DNA of 64,000 nucleotides from Lentibacillus kapialis (GCF_014646635.1 NZ_BMNQ01000003.1:78422-142421); one strand, 5' to 3'. Numbered from the stretch's first letter, positions 24,176 through 34,166 are shown. Notes: generated from the sequence alone by a model not told the origin. Numbers and translations are program-made.

Positions 24176-26983
24176 TTAAAACCATTCCTGTACTTTTTTC
24201 ATGAGTGTGTATGTTGAATCATGTGTAATTGGGACAGCTGGGATTGATTCCGTGAAATATTTCCCATATCGCGCTTTCATAACACGTGCATCGCATACGA
24301 ACACAACACCGCGATCATTTGCAGAACGGATGAGCCTGCCGAATCCCTGTTTGAATCGGATAACAGCATTTGGTAAGGCTAATTCAAAAAAAGGATTTTT
24401 GCCTTCATTCTTTAACAGATTTGACTTTGCTTCATATACGGGATGATTCGGCGGCTGAAATGGCAGCCGTACAATCATAAGACATGATAAATCCTCGCCG
24501 GGGATATCGACGCCTTCCCAGAAGGAGCTTGTTCCCAACAGAATGGATTGGCTGAATGTTTGGAAATTCTTTTTTAATCTTGATCTGCTACCGCTTGATA
24601 TTCCTTGAGCGATCAACATAAACAGGCTTGTATCAATCGTCTCCCTCAAGAGATAGTAAGCCTTTCTGAGCATGTCATATGAGGTGAATAAGACAAGCAT
24701 TCTGCCATCTGTAATTTGTGCCAGCGATATAATGGCATCGCAAACAGCGGCTACGAATTCATCCAATGAACTGTGCCTAATATCGGGGAAGTCATCCGGT
24801 ATCATCAACTGCACCTGATTTTGATAGGAAAACGGTGAGTTTACTTTTGTCGTCATGACATTTTCCGGTGTCAGCCCGAGTCTTTGCTGAATGAATGAAA
24901 ATGTATTCCGGATTGACAGTGTCGCACTGGTCAATACAACACTTTCTTTTTGGGTGAAAAAGTCGTTTGCCAATAAAGTCGAAATATCTGTCGGTTCACT
25001 ATACAGATACACAGCATTTCTGGCACCATATGCCTCCATTTCTATCCATTTCACCTCAGCGTGTTCACTTTTCGTTAAAAACAGCTGTTCCATCCGGTCG
25101 ATAATTGATTGGAGTGCCTCTGTGTGCATATTCAAGTCTTCCAAATAGTGATTTTCCCGTATTTCATTGGATTCGAGCTCTTGTTTTAATGACGAAAGCA
25201 AATGAATCAGATCACGCAGATAAAAGGTTAGCCTGCTTACTATTTCCTTTATGACACCCCATTTTTCAGGATCTTCATTTTCATCGTCAAAACGATACTG
25301 TATTCTGCCGGTATCACTCAGGGATTTATCTTTTTGTCTCTGATCAATAACATATTGAAACAGTGTGCGAAATAGATCATCGACTTCATATTTAGTATTC
25401 CCGAAAATATTATCCCAGCCCTCACTTGAAAAAACGTTATCATCGCTAAGGGGGGTATTCATAAGCAATTTTCCGAGCCAGTCGTCTTGGTCTGTACTCC
25501 CTATCTGAGACAGCGTGTTTTGTACCTGAACGTAATGCAATGTTAAACCGTAATGTTTGGAGGCTGTTTCTTCCAAATGATGTGCTTCATCAATAATTGC
25601 TTTGTCATAAGATGGCAGTAACTGATAATTATTAAACATATCCGTACATAACAAGGCATGATTCGTGATCAGAATATCTGCCTGTTGTGCTTTCCTGCGG
25701 GCTCGTTGATAATATGACCGCGAAAACCATGGCGATGATGGATCGATAGCACCTTCCTTCTCCGTGGAAATCTGTTTATAGAATATATAACCATTCGATG
25801 GAAGTTGAATCTCATCTATATCCCCTGTTTCAGTTTCTGTCAACCAGACGAGCAACATGGCTTTTGTCAATGTGACATCGTAATTTTCTGTCCGTTCAGA
25901 AGCCAGTGCACGTTCAAATTTTTCCAGGCTTATATAGTGTTGTTTGCCTTTCAAGAGTGCTACACGAAACGGCAGGGATACAAGTTGGTGGATTAATGGA
26001 ATTTCATTATCCAGCAATTGTGACTGCAATTGTGTGGTATATGTGCTGATCACGATTTTTTTATTTTGGGTTATCGCTTCATAAACCGCCGGCAGTAAGT
26101 AAGCTAATGTTTTCCCTGTGCCGGTTTCTGCTTCAATAAGCGCATGTTTTTTCGTCTTAAAGGCATCGAATACTGTTTCGGACATTTCCCGTTGCCCACT
26201 GCGTTTTTCATACTTGGACATATGCTGTTCCATGGCACCGCCGGCCTCATATATTTCATCAAGAAAGCTACCAAAAAAGGAATGAAAGTCCTGTCTTTCC
26301 GGTTTGATATCAGTTGTTTTTTTGATAGCCAATCCCCGATATATATCCATATATTCATGTTCATCACTTGAGAAAGCAAGCGCTTGGTACTGTTCGGACA
26401 GTATGGTATTCAAATCTGATTTCATGCCCTTTTCCAGCTTAAGCATGTGAGCAATGGTTTCATAAGGAAGTTGCCTGAGTTTTTGCATTAAGGTTAAGAG
26501 TAATTTTGCAGTCATATGCGCATCTGCTAATGCACGATGTGGTTCACCATGTGTAATCTGAAAATAATCCGCCAACTGTCCCAATTTAAAACCCGGGGCT
26601 TGGGGATAAAGAATACGGGCAAGTTCTACTGTATCCAATGCCGGATTACGCAGTTCTGAAAAACCGCTCGTGTATAGTTCACCATTCAAAAACCCTAAGT
26701 CAAACGGTACATTATGTGCCACAAGATAACTATTTTCGAACAAGGCTGTTATTTTGGCTGCTTTGTCCTGAAATAGCGGGGCATTCTGAACCTCTGCATC
26801 CGTTATGCCTGTCAAATTAGTTACAAAAGCTGGAATTGGTTTGTTTGGGTTAAAAAATGTGGAAAATTCGTCGACAATGTTATCATTTTCGATTACGACG
26901 ATTCCAATTTCGATAATTTTATCAGAATTTGCCGGTGAATGTCCTGTTGTTTCGAGGTCGACAACAACAAACCTTTCATTCAT
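24176..26983 (-). CDS. dinG: DinG-family helicase with N-terminal DEDDh exonuclease
   Basis: In the 935-residue protein, residues 1-170 form a 3'-5' exonuclease (VVDLETTGHS, HNVPFDLGFL, HRALADAHMT), and the rest is an XPD-like superfamily 2 helicase with AETGTGKTLAYLLPA (Walker A), DEAHHLEETA (DEAH box) and GFGRLIRS (motif VI). No four-Cys iron-sulfur cluster is evident, as usual in this Firmicute form. The role is DNA repair and nucleic-acid processing. It has an AAGGTGG site. The gene is followed by ypmB. Confidence 0.93.
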   Translation of the reverse strand: MNERFVVVDLETTGHSPANSDKIIEIGIVVIENDNIVDEFSTFFNPNKPIPAFVTNLTGITDAEVQNAPLFQDKAAKITALFENSYLVAHNVPFDLGFLNGELYTSGFSELRNPALDTVELARILYPQAPGFKLGQLADYFQITHGEPHRALADAHMTAKLLLTLMQKLRQLPYETIAHMLKLEKGMKSDLNTILSEQYQALAFSSDEHEYMDIYRGLAIKKTTDIKPERQDFHSFFGSFLDEIYEAGGAMEQHMSKYEKRSGQREMSETVFDAFKTKKHALIEAETGTGKTLAYLLPAVYEAITQNKKIVISTYTTQLQSQLLDNEIPLIHQLVSLPFRVALLKGKQHYISLEKFERALASERTENYDVTLTKAMLLVWLTETETGDIDEIQLPSNGYIFYKQISTEKEGAIDPSSPWFSRSYYQRARRKAQQADILITNHALLCTDMFNNYQLLPSYDKAIIDEAHHLEETASKHYGLTLHYVQVQNTLSQIGSTDQDDWLGKLLMNTPLSDDNVFSSEGWDNIFGNTKYEVDDLFRTLFQYVIDQRQKDKSLSDTGRIQYRFDDENEDPEKWGVIKEIVSRLTFYLRDLIHLLSSLKQELESNEIRENHYLEDLNMHTEALQSIIDRMEQLFLTKSEHAEVKWIEMEAYGARNAVYLYSEPTDISTLLANDFFTQKESVVLTSATLSIRNTFSFIQQRLGLTPENVMTTKVNSPFSYQNQVQLMIPDDFPDIRHSSLDEFVAAVCDAIISLAQITDGRMLVLFTSYDMLRKAYYLLRETIDTSLFMLIAQGISSGSRSRLKKNFQTFSQSILLGTSSFWEGVDIPGEDLSCLMIVRLPFQPPNHPVYEAKSNLLKNEGKNPFFELALPNAVIRFKQGFGRLIRSANDRGVVFVCDARVMKARYGKYFTESIPAVPITHDSTYTLMKKVQEWF

Positions 26984-27014
26984 AAAGCCACCTTACTCTC
27001 AATTAAACGTATTA

Positions 27015-27140
27015 GAGGTTGTTCAAAAAGTCCGGTAAAAATGACACTTTGAATTTCTTCGTTGGCTTGTTTCTCCGCTGCTCGAAACTGCGCCGCCTCG
27101 AACTTCTTGGTCCTTTTTATCCTCCTTTTTGAACACGCAC
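27015..27140. mobile_element. R1 MITE-like element, copy B
   Basis: The 126-bp element has inverted ends including GTTCAAAAAG (27021-27030) and CTTTTTGAAC (27125-27134). It is flanked by the perfect 5-bp duplication TATTA (27010-27014, 27141-27145). On the minus strand the interior reads AAAGGAGGATAAAAAGG near one end, which looks like a ribosome site. It lies between the birA stop and dinG start. Confidence 0.85.
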
Positions 27141-27169
27141 TATTACAATGAAATTTAGAAACGATTAAT

Positions 27170-28153
27170 TTATTTCCGGAACCATTCTATTTCGCCGGAA
27201 TAAATTTTGCGAAGTTCGTTAATTTCATTCCGGACAAGCAGTGCACCATCTTCAGCAATACCGGTGAAAATCGCATCCAGCGTTTCCCCATTTGTCCGAA
27301 TCCGGATTGCTTCTCCGATTTTATATCCATATGATTCCCATTTATATTTCACATTGGTAAAGCCATCTTGGATAAACATATCATAAGCTCTCTCAAAATA
27401 CATTAAGATTTGCTGTATGATTTGTACGATTTTCTGTTCCTCACCTGTTTCCAATTTAAGTGACGTTGCCTTATTGCTGAGTTCGTCGGGGAAGTCATTA
27501 TATGATTGACTGACGTTTATCCCAAGGCCTACCACGATATATTGGATTCGATCCTGTTCAGCTTGCATTTCAGTCAAAATGCCAGCTGTTTTTTTATCTT
27601 GTATTAATAGATCGTTTGGCCATTTAATTTTGGGCTCGGCCGTTGTGTATGTTGCAATAACATCCGCCAGAACGGTGGCCGTCAGCAATGTCAGCTGCGG
27701 GGCCGCGGCAGGGGGAATCGACGGGCGCAGTATCATGCTCATCCAGATGCCCTTATTTTTGGTCGAATGCCACTGATGCGTCATCCGTCCTTTCCCTTCA
27801 GTCTGTTCATCGGCAATGACAATTGTTCCATGTTCGGCGTTTTCCTGTGCAGCCTGGTGGGCTACTTGCTGTGTCGAATGTGTTGTTATCTTATGAATGA
27901 TATTTCTTCCCAGCCAATTTGTCTGCAACCCCCAGCGTAATGTGTTGGCACTCACTTTGTCCGGGAACTTGGCAATTCTGTAACCTCTTCGTCGAATGCC
28001 CTCAATTTCATATCCGTCCTTTTCCAATTCCTTCATATGTTTCCATATTGCACTGCGGGATATATTCAATTTTTCAGAAAGAAACTGTCCTGAGACATAT
28101 TGATGATCAGTTGTTTCCAGAAGTTCAATTAGCCGGTAGCGTGTCGATACCAT
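27170..28153 (-). CDS. birA: Biotin operon repressor / biotin-protein ligase
   Basis: The 327-residue protein has an N-terminal winged helix (residues 1-60, LNISRSAIWKHMKELEKDGY) for operator binding, a ligase domain with TEGKGRMTHQWHS (biotinyl-AMP loop) and IKWPNDLL (biotin site Lys), and a C-terminal SH3-like domain. It attaches biotin to carboxylases and represses biotin genes. The ATG at 28153 lies nine bases after AAAGGA and overlaps the cca end by 25 bases; an ATG at 28162 is possible. Confidence 0.94.
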   Translation of the reverse strand: MVSTRYRLIELLETTDHQYVSGQFLSEKLNISRSAIWKHMKELEKDGYEIEGIRRRGYRIAKFPDKVSANTLRWGLQTNWLGRNIIHKITTHSTQQVAHQAAQENAEHGTIVIADEQTEGKGRMTHQWHSTKNKGIWMSMILRPSIPPAAAPQLTLLTATVLADVIATYTTAEPKIKWPNDLLIQDKKTAGILTEMQAEQDRIQYIVVGLGINVSQSYNDFPDELSNKATSLKLETGEEQKIVQIIQQILMYFERAYDMFIQDGFTNVKYKWESYGYKIGEAIRIRTNGETLDAIFTGIAEDGALLVRNEINELRKIYSGEIEWFRK

Positions 28154-29343
28154 TTTACCCATTCCTTTAACGCATTCTTATCATTGCTGAGATGGCCAGT
28201 GACCACCCGCTTTTCTACTTGCTTCAATGTATTAGCTATCCATGGCCCGGGCTGTCGTTGCGGAAAAAGTCGCCTTAGATCTGTTCCGTTAATCGCCAAG
28301 TCATGCATGGAATGAATTGGCAGATGATGAGCCATATTATGAACCGTTTGCTCAGATAAGTGGTCATCAAACAGCATATTCACCAATAAGGTGAAATCAC
28401 TGTGACCGGTTGTATGCAGTTTATATATGAGCCATGGACTCAATCCGCTGCATTGATAATGGTACAGTGCCTCATTAAAAGATTCTGCTTCATTTTTGAT
28501 TTTATTAGAACATTTCCATTGTTTCACCCATGTATCAATGGATATGGCTGGTACAGCAACATGCAGCATAGCAATAACCGCGCCAAAAGATTGCAATGGT
28601 TTGAGATGAGCCGGCAGTCGGTTGATGATAGCCGGATTATCTTTAAAAACAGGCAAATGCTTCTCTAAGTGCAGCCATTTGAAAAAATCCATGCCAGTTT
28701 TAATGTATGGTCCTGCAAAGAATTTCGCTGTTTCCTGTAAGATGCGTTCCACTGCTATTGCATTCAATTCACTTATAACGAATTGCATTGCCTTTAATGT
28801 GTGCTCCTCCAGCGAGAATCCCAGCTGGCTTGAAAAACGGAGGGCACGCATGATGCGCAGAGGATCCTCGGCAAAGCGGTCATAGCCGTTTCCAACTGTA
28901 CGTATAATCCTTTTTTGAATGTCCTTCTCCCCATCAAACAAATCGATTAAGCAACCTGTTTTGTCCATTGCCAAAGCATTGATTGTAAAATCACGGCGCT
29001 TTAAGTCCTGATCAATCGTTTTAACGAAATGAACTGAGTCAGGATGCCGCTGATCGGAGTAGTCAGCGTCCACCCGAAATGTTGTTACTTCATATGATTG
29101 ATGGTCGTACCGAACGATGACCGTCCCGTGACTCAGGCCTACCGGAATGACCTTATTGAACATTTCCTGAATGACCTCCGGACGCGCGGATGTGGCAATA
29201 TCGATATCTTCTATATGCCGGTGCAGCAAGAGATCGCGAATACATCCGCCCACAAAATAGGCGTCGTAACCATATGATTCGATTCGTTTTAAAACCCCGA
29301 TTGCTTGTCTGAACTGTTTGGTAAATCGCACCGACATCACCAT
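28129..29343 (-). CDS. cca: tRNA CCA-adding nucleotidyltransferase
   Basis: The 404-residue class II enzyme builds or repairs the CCA end of tRNAs. The signature YFVGGCIRDLLLHRHIEDID holds the two catalytic Asp. KRRDFTINALAMD and DPLRIMRALRFSSQL are the conserved nucleotide-selecting region. It follows bshA by two bases with no clear ribosome site, so the exact start (29343 or two codons later) is uncertain and coupling to bshA is likely. Confidence 0.93.
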   Translation of the reverse strand: MVMSVRFTKQFRQAIGVLKRIESYGYDAYFVGGCIRDLLLHRHIEDIDIATSARPEVIQEMFNKVIPVGLSHGTVIVRYDHQSYEVTTFRVDADYSDQRHPDSVHFVKTIDQDLKRRDFTINALAMDKTGCLIDLFDGEKDIQKRIIRTVGNGYDRFAEDPLRIMRALRFSSQLGFSLEEHTLKAMQFVISELNAIAVERILQETAKFFAGPYIKTGMDFFKWLHLEKHLPVFKDNPAIINRLPAHLKPLQSFGAVIAMLHVAVPAISIDTWVKQWKCSNKIKNEAESFNEALYHYQCSGLSPWLIYKLHTTGHSDFTLLVNMLFDDHLSEQTVHNMAHHLPIHSMHDLAINGTDLRRLFPQRQPGPWIANTLKQVEKRVVTGHLSNDKNALKEWVKWYRHATG

Positions 29344-29345
29344 CT

Positions 29346-30476
29346 TTAATATGAATTCGTCATCAGTTGGTCATATAAATCGATATATTGCTGCACAATG
29401 TCCTGTGAATAGAAAACATTTCTTGCATGTTTTAAAGCATTAACGGAAAATTGTTTTAGCAGTGAGTCATTTTGCAACAAATCAATAGCATATGCTGAGG
29501 CTTGGTCAATATCCCCCAGTTCGACGATAAACCCCGTTTCATTGTGTTCAATTACTTCAGGGATACCACCAATATTTGTACCAATACAAGGTACCTCGCA
29601 TGACATAGCTTCTAACAGGACAAGGCCGAAACTTTCCTTTTCAGACATGAGCAATTTTAAGTCCGAGATCGATAATAAATCACCGACATTTTTTTGTTTG
29701 CCTAAAAACAATACATTTTCAGCTAACCCCATTTTTTCAACAAGTTGATGCATTTCGGAATACTCTGGACCATCCCCAACTAAAAGCAGTTTTGCATTCA
29801 TTTTTTCCTGAATTTGCCGGAAAGTAGCAATTACATCCTGCACCCGTTTTACTTTGCGGAAATTCGAAATATGGATAATCACTTTATCGTTCGGATTGAT
29901 ACCGTACTGTTCCCGGATGGATGTGTCATTATTTTTTATATAATCCGCTTCATTTACAAAATTATATATAACCTGAATGTCCTTACTGGCACCAACGACT
30001 TCATGGGTCTGTTTAACCAGGCTGTTGGATACTGCCGTAACAGCATCAGATTGTTCGATACCATGGCGGATCATTTTTTTTAATGAATGGTCAATTCCCA
30101 GAACTGTGATATCAGTCCCATGTAAGGTTGTAACAATTTTCACATCACGTTTCGCGATGTCTTTAGCCAGTATAGCACAGATAGCATGCGGCATGGCATA
30201 ATGGACATGAAGAATATCGAGCTGTTCTTGATCAATGACTTCTGCCATCTTGTTAGCAAGTGCCAGGTCAAATGGCGGATATTGAAAAACAGGATAATGA
30301 TTAAGCTCAACCTCGTGATAATAAATGTTAGGGTGAACCTGGTTTAGCCTAAATGGAAGACTCGAGGTTATAAAGTGAATTTCATGTCCCTGTTCAGCCA
30401 TCAGTATGCCAAGCTCTGTGGCGATTACTCCCGAACCTCCGACTGTTGGATAGCACGTTATACCGATTTTTTTCAT
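29346..30476 (-). CDS. bshA: N-acetyl-alpha-D-glucosaminyl L-malate synthase BshA
   Basis: The 376-residue GT4 glycosyltransferase makes GlcNAc-malate, the first step of bacillithiol synthesis. The N-terminus [22 protein letters not shown] and the C-terminal [18 protein letters not shown] nucleotide-sugar site are intact. The ATG overlaps the mgsA stop (ATGA). In B. subtilis bshB1 lies between mgsA and bshA; here it is absent, so the deacetylase step must be encoded elsewhere. Confidence 0.95.
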   Translation of the reverse strand: MKKIGITCYPTVGGSGVIATELGILMAEQGHEIHFITSSLPFRLNQVHPNIYYHEVELNHYPVFQYPPFDLALANKMAEVIDQEQLDILHVHYAMPHAICAILAKDIAKRDVKIVTTLHGTDITVLGIDHSLKKMIRHGIEQSDAVTAVSNSLVKQTHEVVGASKDIQVIYNFVNEADYIKNNDTSIREQYGINPNDKVIIHISNFRKVKRVQDVIATFRQIQEKMNAKLLLVGDGPEYSEMHQLVEKMGLAENVLFLGKQKNVGDLLSISDLKLLMSEKESFGLVLLEAMSCEVPCIGTNIGGIPEVIEHNETGFIVELGDIDQASAYAIDLLQNDSLLKQFSVNALKHARNVFYSQDIVQQYIDLYDQLMTNSY

Positions 30477-30895
30477 GTTCTCTTACCTTCTTGCTGATTT
30501 TGTTTTATAATTTGCCGCCACTCAAAATCACCTCTGGATAGTGCCTGAATCATTATTTCAGCAGCTGCGGGGTTGGTTGCCAACGGAATCAAATGTACAT
30601 CGCTCAACCGCATTAAAGCACTGACATCTGGTTCATGTGGTTGTGCAGTCAACGGATCCCTGAAAAAGATAATGGCATCCATTTCATTGTTGGCTATTTT
30701 GGCACCGATTTGTTGATCACCACCGAGTGGACCGGACTGAAAGCGGTGAACCGTTAGCCCGGCTCCATCCGCAATTTTTTTGCCGGTAGTCCCTGTTGCA
30801 AACAGCTGGTGATTTTTCAGGACATGTTTGTATGCAACCGTAAAGTTTATGATATCCTGCTTTTTTTTATCGTGCGCTATCAATGCGATATTCAT
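30473..30895 (-). CDS. mgsA: Methylglyoxal synthase
   Basis: The 140-residue enzyme converts dihydroxyacetone phosphate to methylglyoxal. Visible are [11 protein letters not shown] (phosphate site), [10 protein letters not shown], and [10 protein letters not shown] with the catalytic Asp, then [15 protein letters not shown]. The start is ATG 30895 with GGAG seven bases upstream. It sits between dapB and bshA; bacillithiol made through BshA helps detoxify methylglyoxal, a plausible functional link. Confidence 0.95.
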   Translation of the reverse strand: MNIALIAHDKKKQDIINFTVAYKHVLKNHQLFATGTTGKKIADGAGLTVHRFQSGPLGGDQQIGAKIANNEMDAIIFFRDPLTAQPHEPDVSALMRLSDVHLIPLATNPAAAEIMIQALSRGDFEWRQIIKQNQQEGKRT

Positions 30896-30907
30896 CAATA
30901 TCTCCGC

Positions 30908-31705
30908 CTATTCAAGAATATTTTCCAGTCCATAGATGAGTTTATCTGATTCCATCACTTTATTGACAGATAGTTTAACACCTTCCATAAACGATGCACG
31001 ATTGTATGAGTCATGCTTAACTGTCAATGTTTGGCCAGGACCCCCAAACAGTACTTCCTGATGCGCTATTAAACCTGGCAACCGTAAGCTGTGAATATGA
31101 ATGCCATCTGTTTCAGCTCCACGTGCACCGTTAAGAGTCTCTTTCTCATCGGGATGGCCCTGCTGTTTGGATTGGCGCGTTTCCTGTATCATATTTGCAG
31201 TTTTGACTGCCGTACCGGAAGGCGCATCCAGTTTTTGATCATGATGTTTCTCAATGATTTCCACATCCGGTAAATATTTGGCGGCCGTTTTGGCGAATTG
31301 CATCATCAGAACGGCTCCTATTGCAAAATTAGGAGCTATAAGGCAGCCGGTACCATGGGTGGTCGATAAATCTGCCAATGCCTCAATTTGTTCTTGGGTG
31401 AAGCCTGAAGTTCCCACTACCGGGCGTATGTCATATAAAAGAGAAAGCTTAGTATGTTCAAATCCAACATCCGGAGTTGTTAAATCGATAAACACATCGG
31501 CATCCGTTTCCTGAAAACATTGTTCCGGATCCTCATATATTGGAATATCTAATGCAGGAAGTGATTCAATATCTTTTAATGCTTTACCTCCATTTTTACG
31601 GTCGATACAAGCAACAAGGTCAAATGTGTCTTCATTATTTACCATTCGAACAGCTTCTGACCCCATCTTCCCGCGTGGTCCGGCTATTATGATCTTAATT
31701 TGCAT
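30908..31705 (-). CDS. dapB: 4-hydroxy-tetrahydrodipicolinate reductase
   Basis: The 265-residue enzyme acts in the lysine/diaminopimelate pathway, supplying cell wall and spore dipicolinate. [15 protein letters not shown] is the NAD(P)H loop, [17 protein letters not shown] the catalytic His-Lys region, and [10 protein letters not shown] a further family motif. TAGGAGGCCC precedes the ATG. It heads the run dapB-mgsA-bshA-cca-birA. Confidence 0.96.
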   Translation of the reverse strand: MQIKIIIAGPRGKMGSEAVRMVNNEDTFDLVACIDRKNGGKALKDIESLPALDIPIYEDPEQCFQETDADVFIDLTTPDVGFEHTKLSLLYDIRPVVGTSGFTQEQIEALADLSTTHGTGCLIAPNFAIGAVLMMQFAKTAAKYLPDVEIIEKHHDQKLDAPSGTAVKTANMIQETRQSKQQGHPDEKETLNGARGAETDGIHIHSLRLPGLIAHQEVLFGGPGQTLTVKHDSYNRASFMEGVKLSVNKVMESDKLIYGLENILE

Positions 31706-31746
31706 TGTTTGGGCCTCCTATTGTCATGATTATTTTTACATCTCTT

Positions 31747-32082
31747 TTATTTGTGTGTCCAACGATCGCTGTCCCGGGTTTCGATTTTACTGATTGAACG
31801 CGCAAAAGCTTCGGATAAATTAATATCCAGCGCGTTAGCAAAACACGTTAAAACAAACATGACATCGCCAAGCTCTTCTTCTACGGTTTTTTCTTTCTCT
31901 GTGCTTTTCTTAGGTTTTTCGCCGTAGTAATGATTGATTTCACGAGCGAGTTCACCCGTTTCCTCACTAAGTCTGGCCATCAGACTTAGGGGTGAGAAAT
32001 ATCCTTCTTTAAACTGTGAAATATAGGCGTCCACTCTTTTTTGGATTTCTTCAGTCGTGTATTGCGGATGATCAGTTGTCAT
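31747..32082 (-). CDS. ypjD: MazG-type nucleotide pyrophosphohydrolase (YpjD)
   Basis: The 111-residue all-helical protein has the MazG metal-binding pattern RLSEETGELAREIN and VEEELGDVMFVLTCFANAL. It hydrolyses nucleoside triphosphates to monophosphates, a house-cleaning role. The length and order (upstream of dapB) match B. subtilis YpjD. The ribosome site is GAGAGGGA. It is divergent from the YitT-family gene. Confidence 0.9.
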   Translation of the reverse strand: MTTDHPQYTTEEIQKRVDAYISQFKEGYFSPLSLMARLSEETGELAREINHYYGEKPKKSTEKEKTVEEELGDVMFVLTCFANALDINLSEAFARSISKIETRDSDRWTHK

Positions 32083-32157
32083 ATAATCCCTCTCTGTATA
32101 AATTTAATCTCTTTTTATGTTAGCTAAAAGGGATTATTTTGACAAATCATTGGACTT

Positions 32158-32185
32158 TTGACTTTGCAGATTAATTGTCTATAAT
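32158..32185 (+). promoter_or_regulatory. Sigma-A promoter of the YitT-family gene
   Basis: TTGACT (32158-32163) and TATAAT (32180-32185) lie 16 bases apart, about 40 bases before the ATG at 32225. Confidence 0.7.
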
Positions 32186-32224
32186 GGAAAAAGCATCTAT
32201 TCGGATCGATTGGGAGGTCAATTG

Positions 32225-33094
32225 ATGATATTTGGTTTAAAACTTAAAAATATTGTATTTATTTTATTTGGTTCCGCTATTTTTTCATTTGGGATTGTCC
32301 ATTTTAATATGCAAAATAATCTTGGTGAAGGTGGCTTTACCGGTATAACCTTACTTTTGTATTTTTTATGGGAATGGGATCCGGCCGTCTCCAACATTGT
32401 ACTTAATGTTCCTGTCTTTTTCATCGGGTGGAAATTTCTCGGGCGCAATACATTCATTTACACAATCATTGGGACGCTGGCTGTATCATTGTTTCTGGCT
32501 ATATTTCAAATTAATCCGATAGCAATTGATCTGCAATCGGATATGACGCTAGCTTCCCTTTTTGCTGGTGTATTTATCGGTATAGGTTTGGGTATTATTT
32601 TTCGTTATGGCGGCACAACCGGCGGTGTTGATATTATTGCAAGGATTGTCAATAAGTACGTCGGCTGGAGTATGGGCAGAACGATGTTTCTATTTGACTT
32701 TTTTGTTATCGCAACATCCATAGCTGCTTATCTTGACATGGTGCAAGGCATGTATACACTCTTAGCCGTTTATATTGGAGCAAGAGTGATTGATTTCATC
32801 CAAGAAGGTGCCTATACAGCGCGCGGTGCAACAATCATCTCTGGTCAAAGTGAATATATTGCGGGTGCCATCAATAAAGAAATGGACCGAGGTGTAACGG
32901 TATTGGACGGCCGAGGGAGTTTTACCGGTGAAAAGCGGGATGTGCTTTACTGTATTGTAGGCAGAAATGAAATTGTCCGGCTGAAGAATATTGTAAATGA
33001 GATTGACCCTCATGCATTTGTCGCCATGACCTCGGTACACGATGTTGTAGGTGAAGGGTTCACATTGGATGAAAATAAAAATCCGATAGAGTAA
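32225..33094 (+). CDS. ypjC: YitT-family membrane protein (YpjC-like)
   Basis: The 289-residue protein has five hydrophobic segments in the first 190 residues (YitT/DUF161) and a C-terminal DUF2179 domain with GVTVLDGRGSFTGEKRDVLY and VHDVVGEGF. The family may transport or sense small ligands; nothing firmer is known. The start ATG at 32225 follows GGGAGGTC; a TTG frame start at 32210 is not needed. It is the only plus-strand gene between 19.4 and 62.7 kb. Confidence 0.88.
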   Translation: MIFGLKLKNIVFILFGSAIFSFGIVHFNMQNNLGEGGFTGITLLLYFLWEWDPAVSNIVLNVPVFFIGWKFLGRNTFIYTIIGTLAVSLFLAIFQINPIAIDLQSDMTLASLFAGVFIGIGLGIIFRYGGTTGGVDIIARIVNKYVGWSMGRTMFLFDFFVIATSIAAYLDMVQGMYTLLAVYIGARVIDFIQEGAYTARGATIISGQSEYIAGAINKEMDRGVTVLDGRGSFTGEKRDVLYCIVGRNEIVRLKNIVNEIDPHAFVAMTSVHDVVGEGFTLDENKNPIE

Positions 33095-33110
33095 TGTTTA
33101 TTCAAATATT

Positions 33111-33139
33111 AAAGGGATGACTAACCACAGTCACCCCTT
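33111..33139. terminator. Convergent terminator ypjC / YugP-like gene
   Basis: AAGGGATGACT / AGTCACCCCTT arms (one mismatch) lie between two convergent genes. T-rich flanks are modest. Confidence 0.6.
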
Positions 33140-33150
33140 CAATATATTGT

Positions 33151-33831
33151 TTATTCACCGGCAGCGTAAATTAAAATAAACCGGATTAGCTCGGCGACGG
33201 CGACCAATGCGGCAGCAACGTATGTCAATGCGGCAGCATTCAAAACCTTTTTCGTTTCGCGTTCTTCGTTATTGCGGATAACCCCCGTTGACACAAGCTG
33301 AGCCATCGCCCTGTTGGAGGCATCAAATTCAACCGGCAACGTGACTAACTGGAATAGTACAGCCGCTGAGAAGAATATGATTCCAAGCAATAATAAACCT
33401 TGGCTAAAAATGACACCTGCGATTATCAGGAAAATCGCCATATTCGATCCTTTTGCCGCTGCGGGAGCCAGTGAAGATCTGAAACGTAAAAATGCGTAGT
33501 CCTGTGCATCCTGTATGGCATGCCCTACTTCGTGTGCTGCAATGGCAGATGACGACATCGATTGTCCATGGAAGTTATCTGAAGATAGATTGACCGTCTT
33601 CTTTTTTGGATGATAATGGTCTGACAAGAAACCTTTCGTTTCACGAACCTCTACGTCATAAATCCCATTATCGTTAAGGATTTTCCGCGCCACTTCAGCA
33701 CCGGTCATACCGGATGATGTTGCTTTTTTGGAATATTTTTTATACGTGTTTTTTACTTTGGATTGTGCCCATAGAGGGATAATCATCAAAAGCGCAATAT
33801 AAATGATATATCCGCCAAGACCACCAAGCAT
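33151..33831 (-). CDS. Zinc metallopeptidase, YugP-like (PF04298)
   Basis: The 226-residue membrane protease has AAHEVGHAIQDAQ (zinc-binding HExxH type), an N-terminal anchor (GGYIIYIALLMIIPLWAQ) and two to three C-terminal hydrophobic segments. B. subtilis YugP (225 residues) is the match; its substrate is unknown. The start at 33831 is chosen because GGAGGA lies seven bases upstream. In B. subtilis yugP is not at this locus, so this is an insertion into the ypjC-ypjB interval. Confidence 0.88.
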   Translation of the reverse strand: MLGGLGGYIIYIALLMIIPLWAQSKVKNTYKKYSKKATSSGMTGAEVARKILNDNGIYDVEVRETKGFLSDHYHPKKKTVNLSSDNFHGQSMSSSAIAAHEVGHAIQDAQDYAFLRFRSSLAPAAAKGSNMAIFLIIAGVIFSQGLLLLGIIFFSAAVLFQLVTLPVEFDASNRAMAQLVSTGVIRNNEERETKKVLNAAALTYVAAALVAVAELIRFILIYAAGE

Positions 33832-33911
33832 GTTCATTCCTCCATCGTTATTTTGTGTATTTTTTAAACTATACTTTATAAGGTCAATTTTAGTCAAAAA
33901 TTAGCTGATAG

Positions 33912-34166
33912 TCAATTATTTGGATCATCATCTGTTTGTTTTTTCTTTTCGCCCTTGTATTTTCTCCAGCTGACGTAAGATAATGTAATGGCGATGGATC
34001 CGCCAACAATTCCCACTACCCAGTAAAAAGGGGTCATGGTCATGCCGGAAGTATTATTTGCTGTAAATATCAAGGGGTGCTGCGCTGAGGCAATGGCCGG
34101 TATTGACAGAAGTGTGTAAATGTATATTCCAATCATGAAAAACAGCAAACACTTCTTGTATTTCAT
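33912..34166 (-). CDS. Short YpjB-like protein (central domain missing)
   Basis: The 84-residue protein has a signal-like helix (CLLFFMIGIYIYTLLSIPA), a short outside loop, then one membrane helix ending LSYVSWRKYKGEKKKQ. The C-terminal part resembles the end of the sporulation protein YpjB, which is about 260 residues in B. subtilis and sits exactly here (ypjC-ypjB-ypjA-qcrC). I infer an in-frame loss of the middle domain. The ATG at 34166 has GAGGTG upstream. Alternatively it is an unrelated small membrane protein. Confidence 0.6.
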   Translation of the reverse strand: MKYKKCLLFFMIGIYIYTLLSIPAIASAQHPLIFTANNTSGMTMTPFYWVVGIVGGSIAITLSYVSWRKYKGEKKKQTDDDPNN

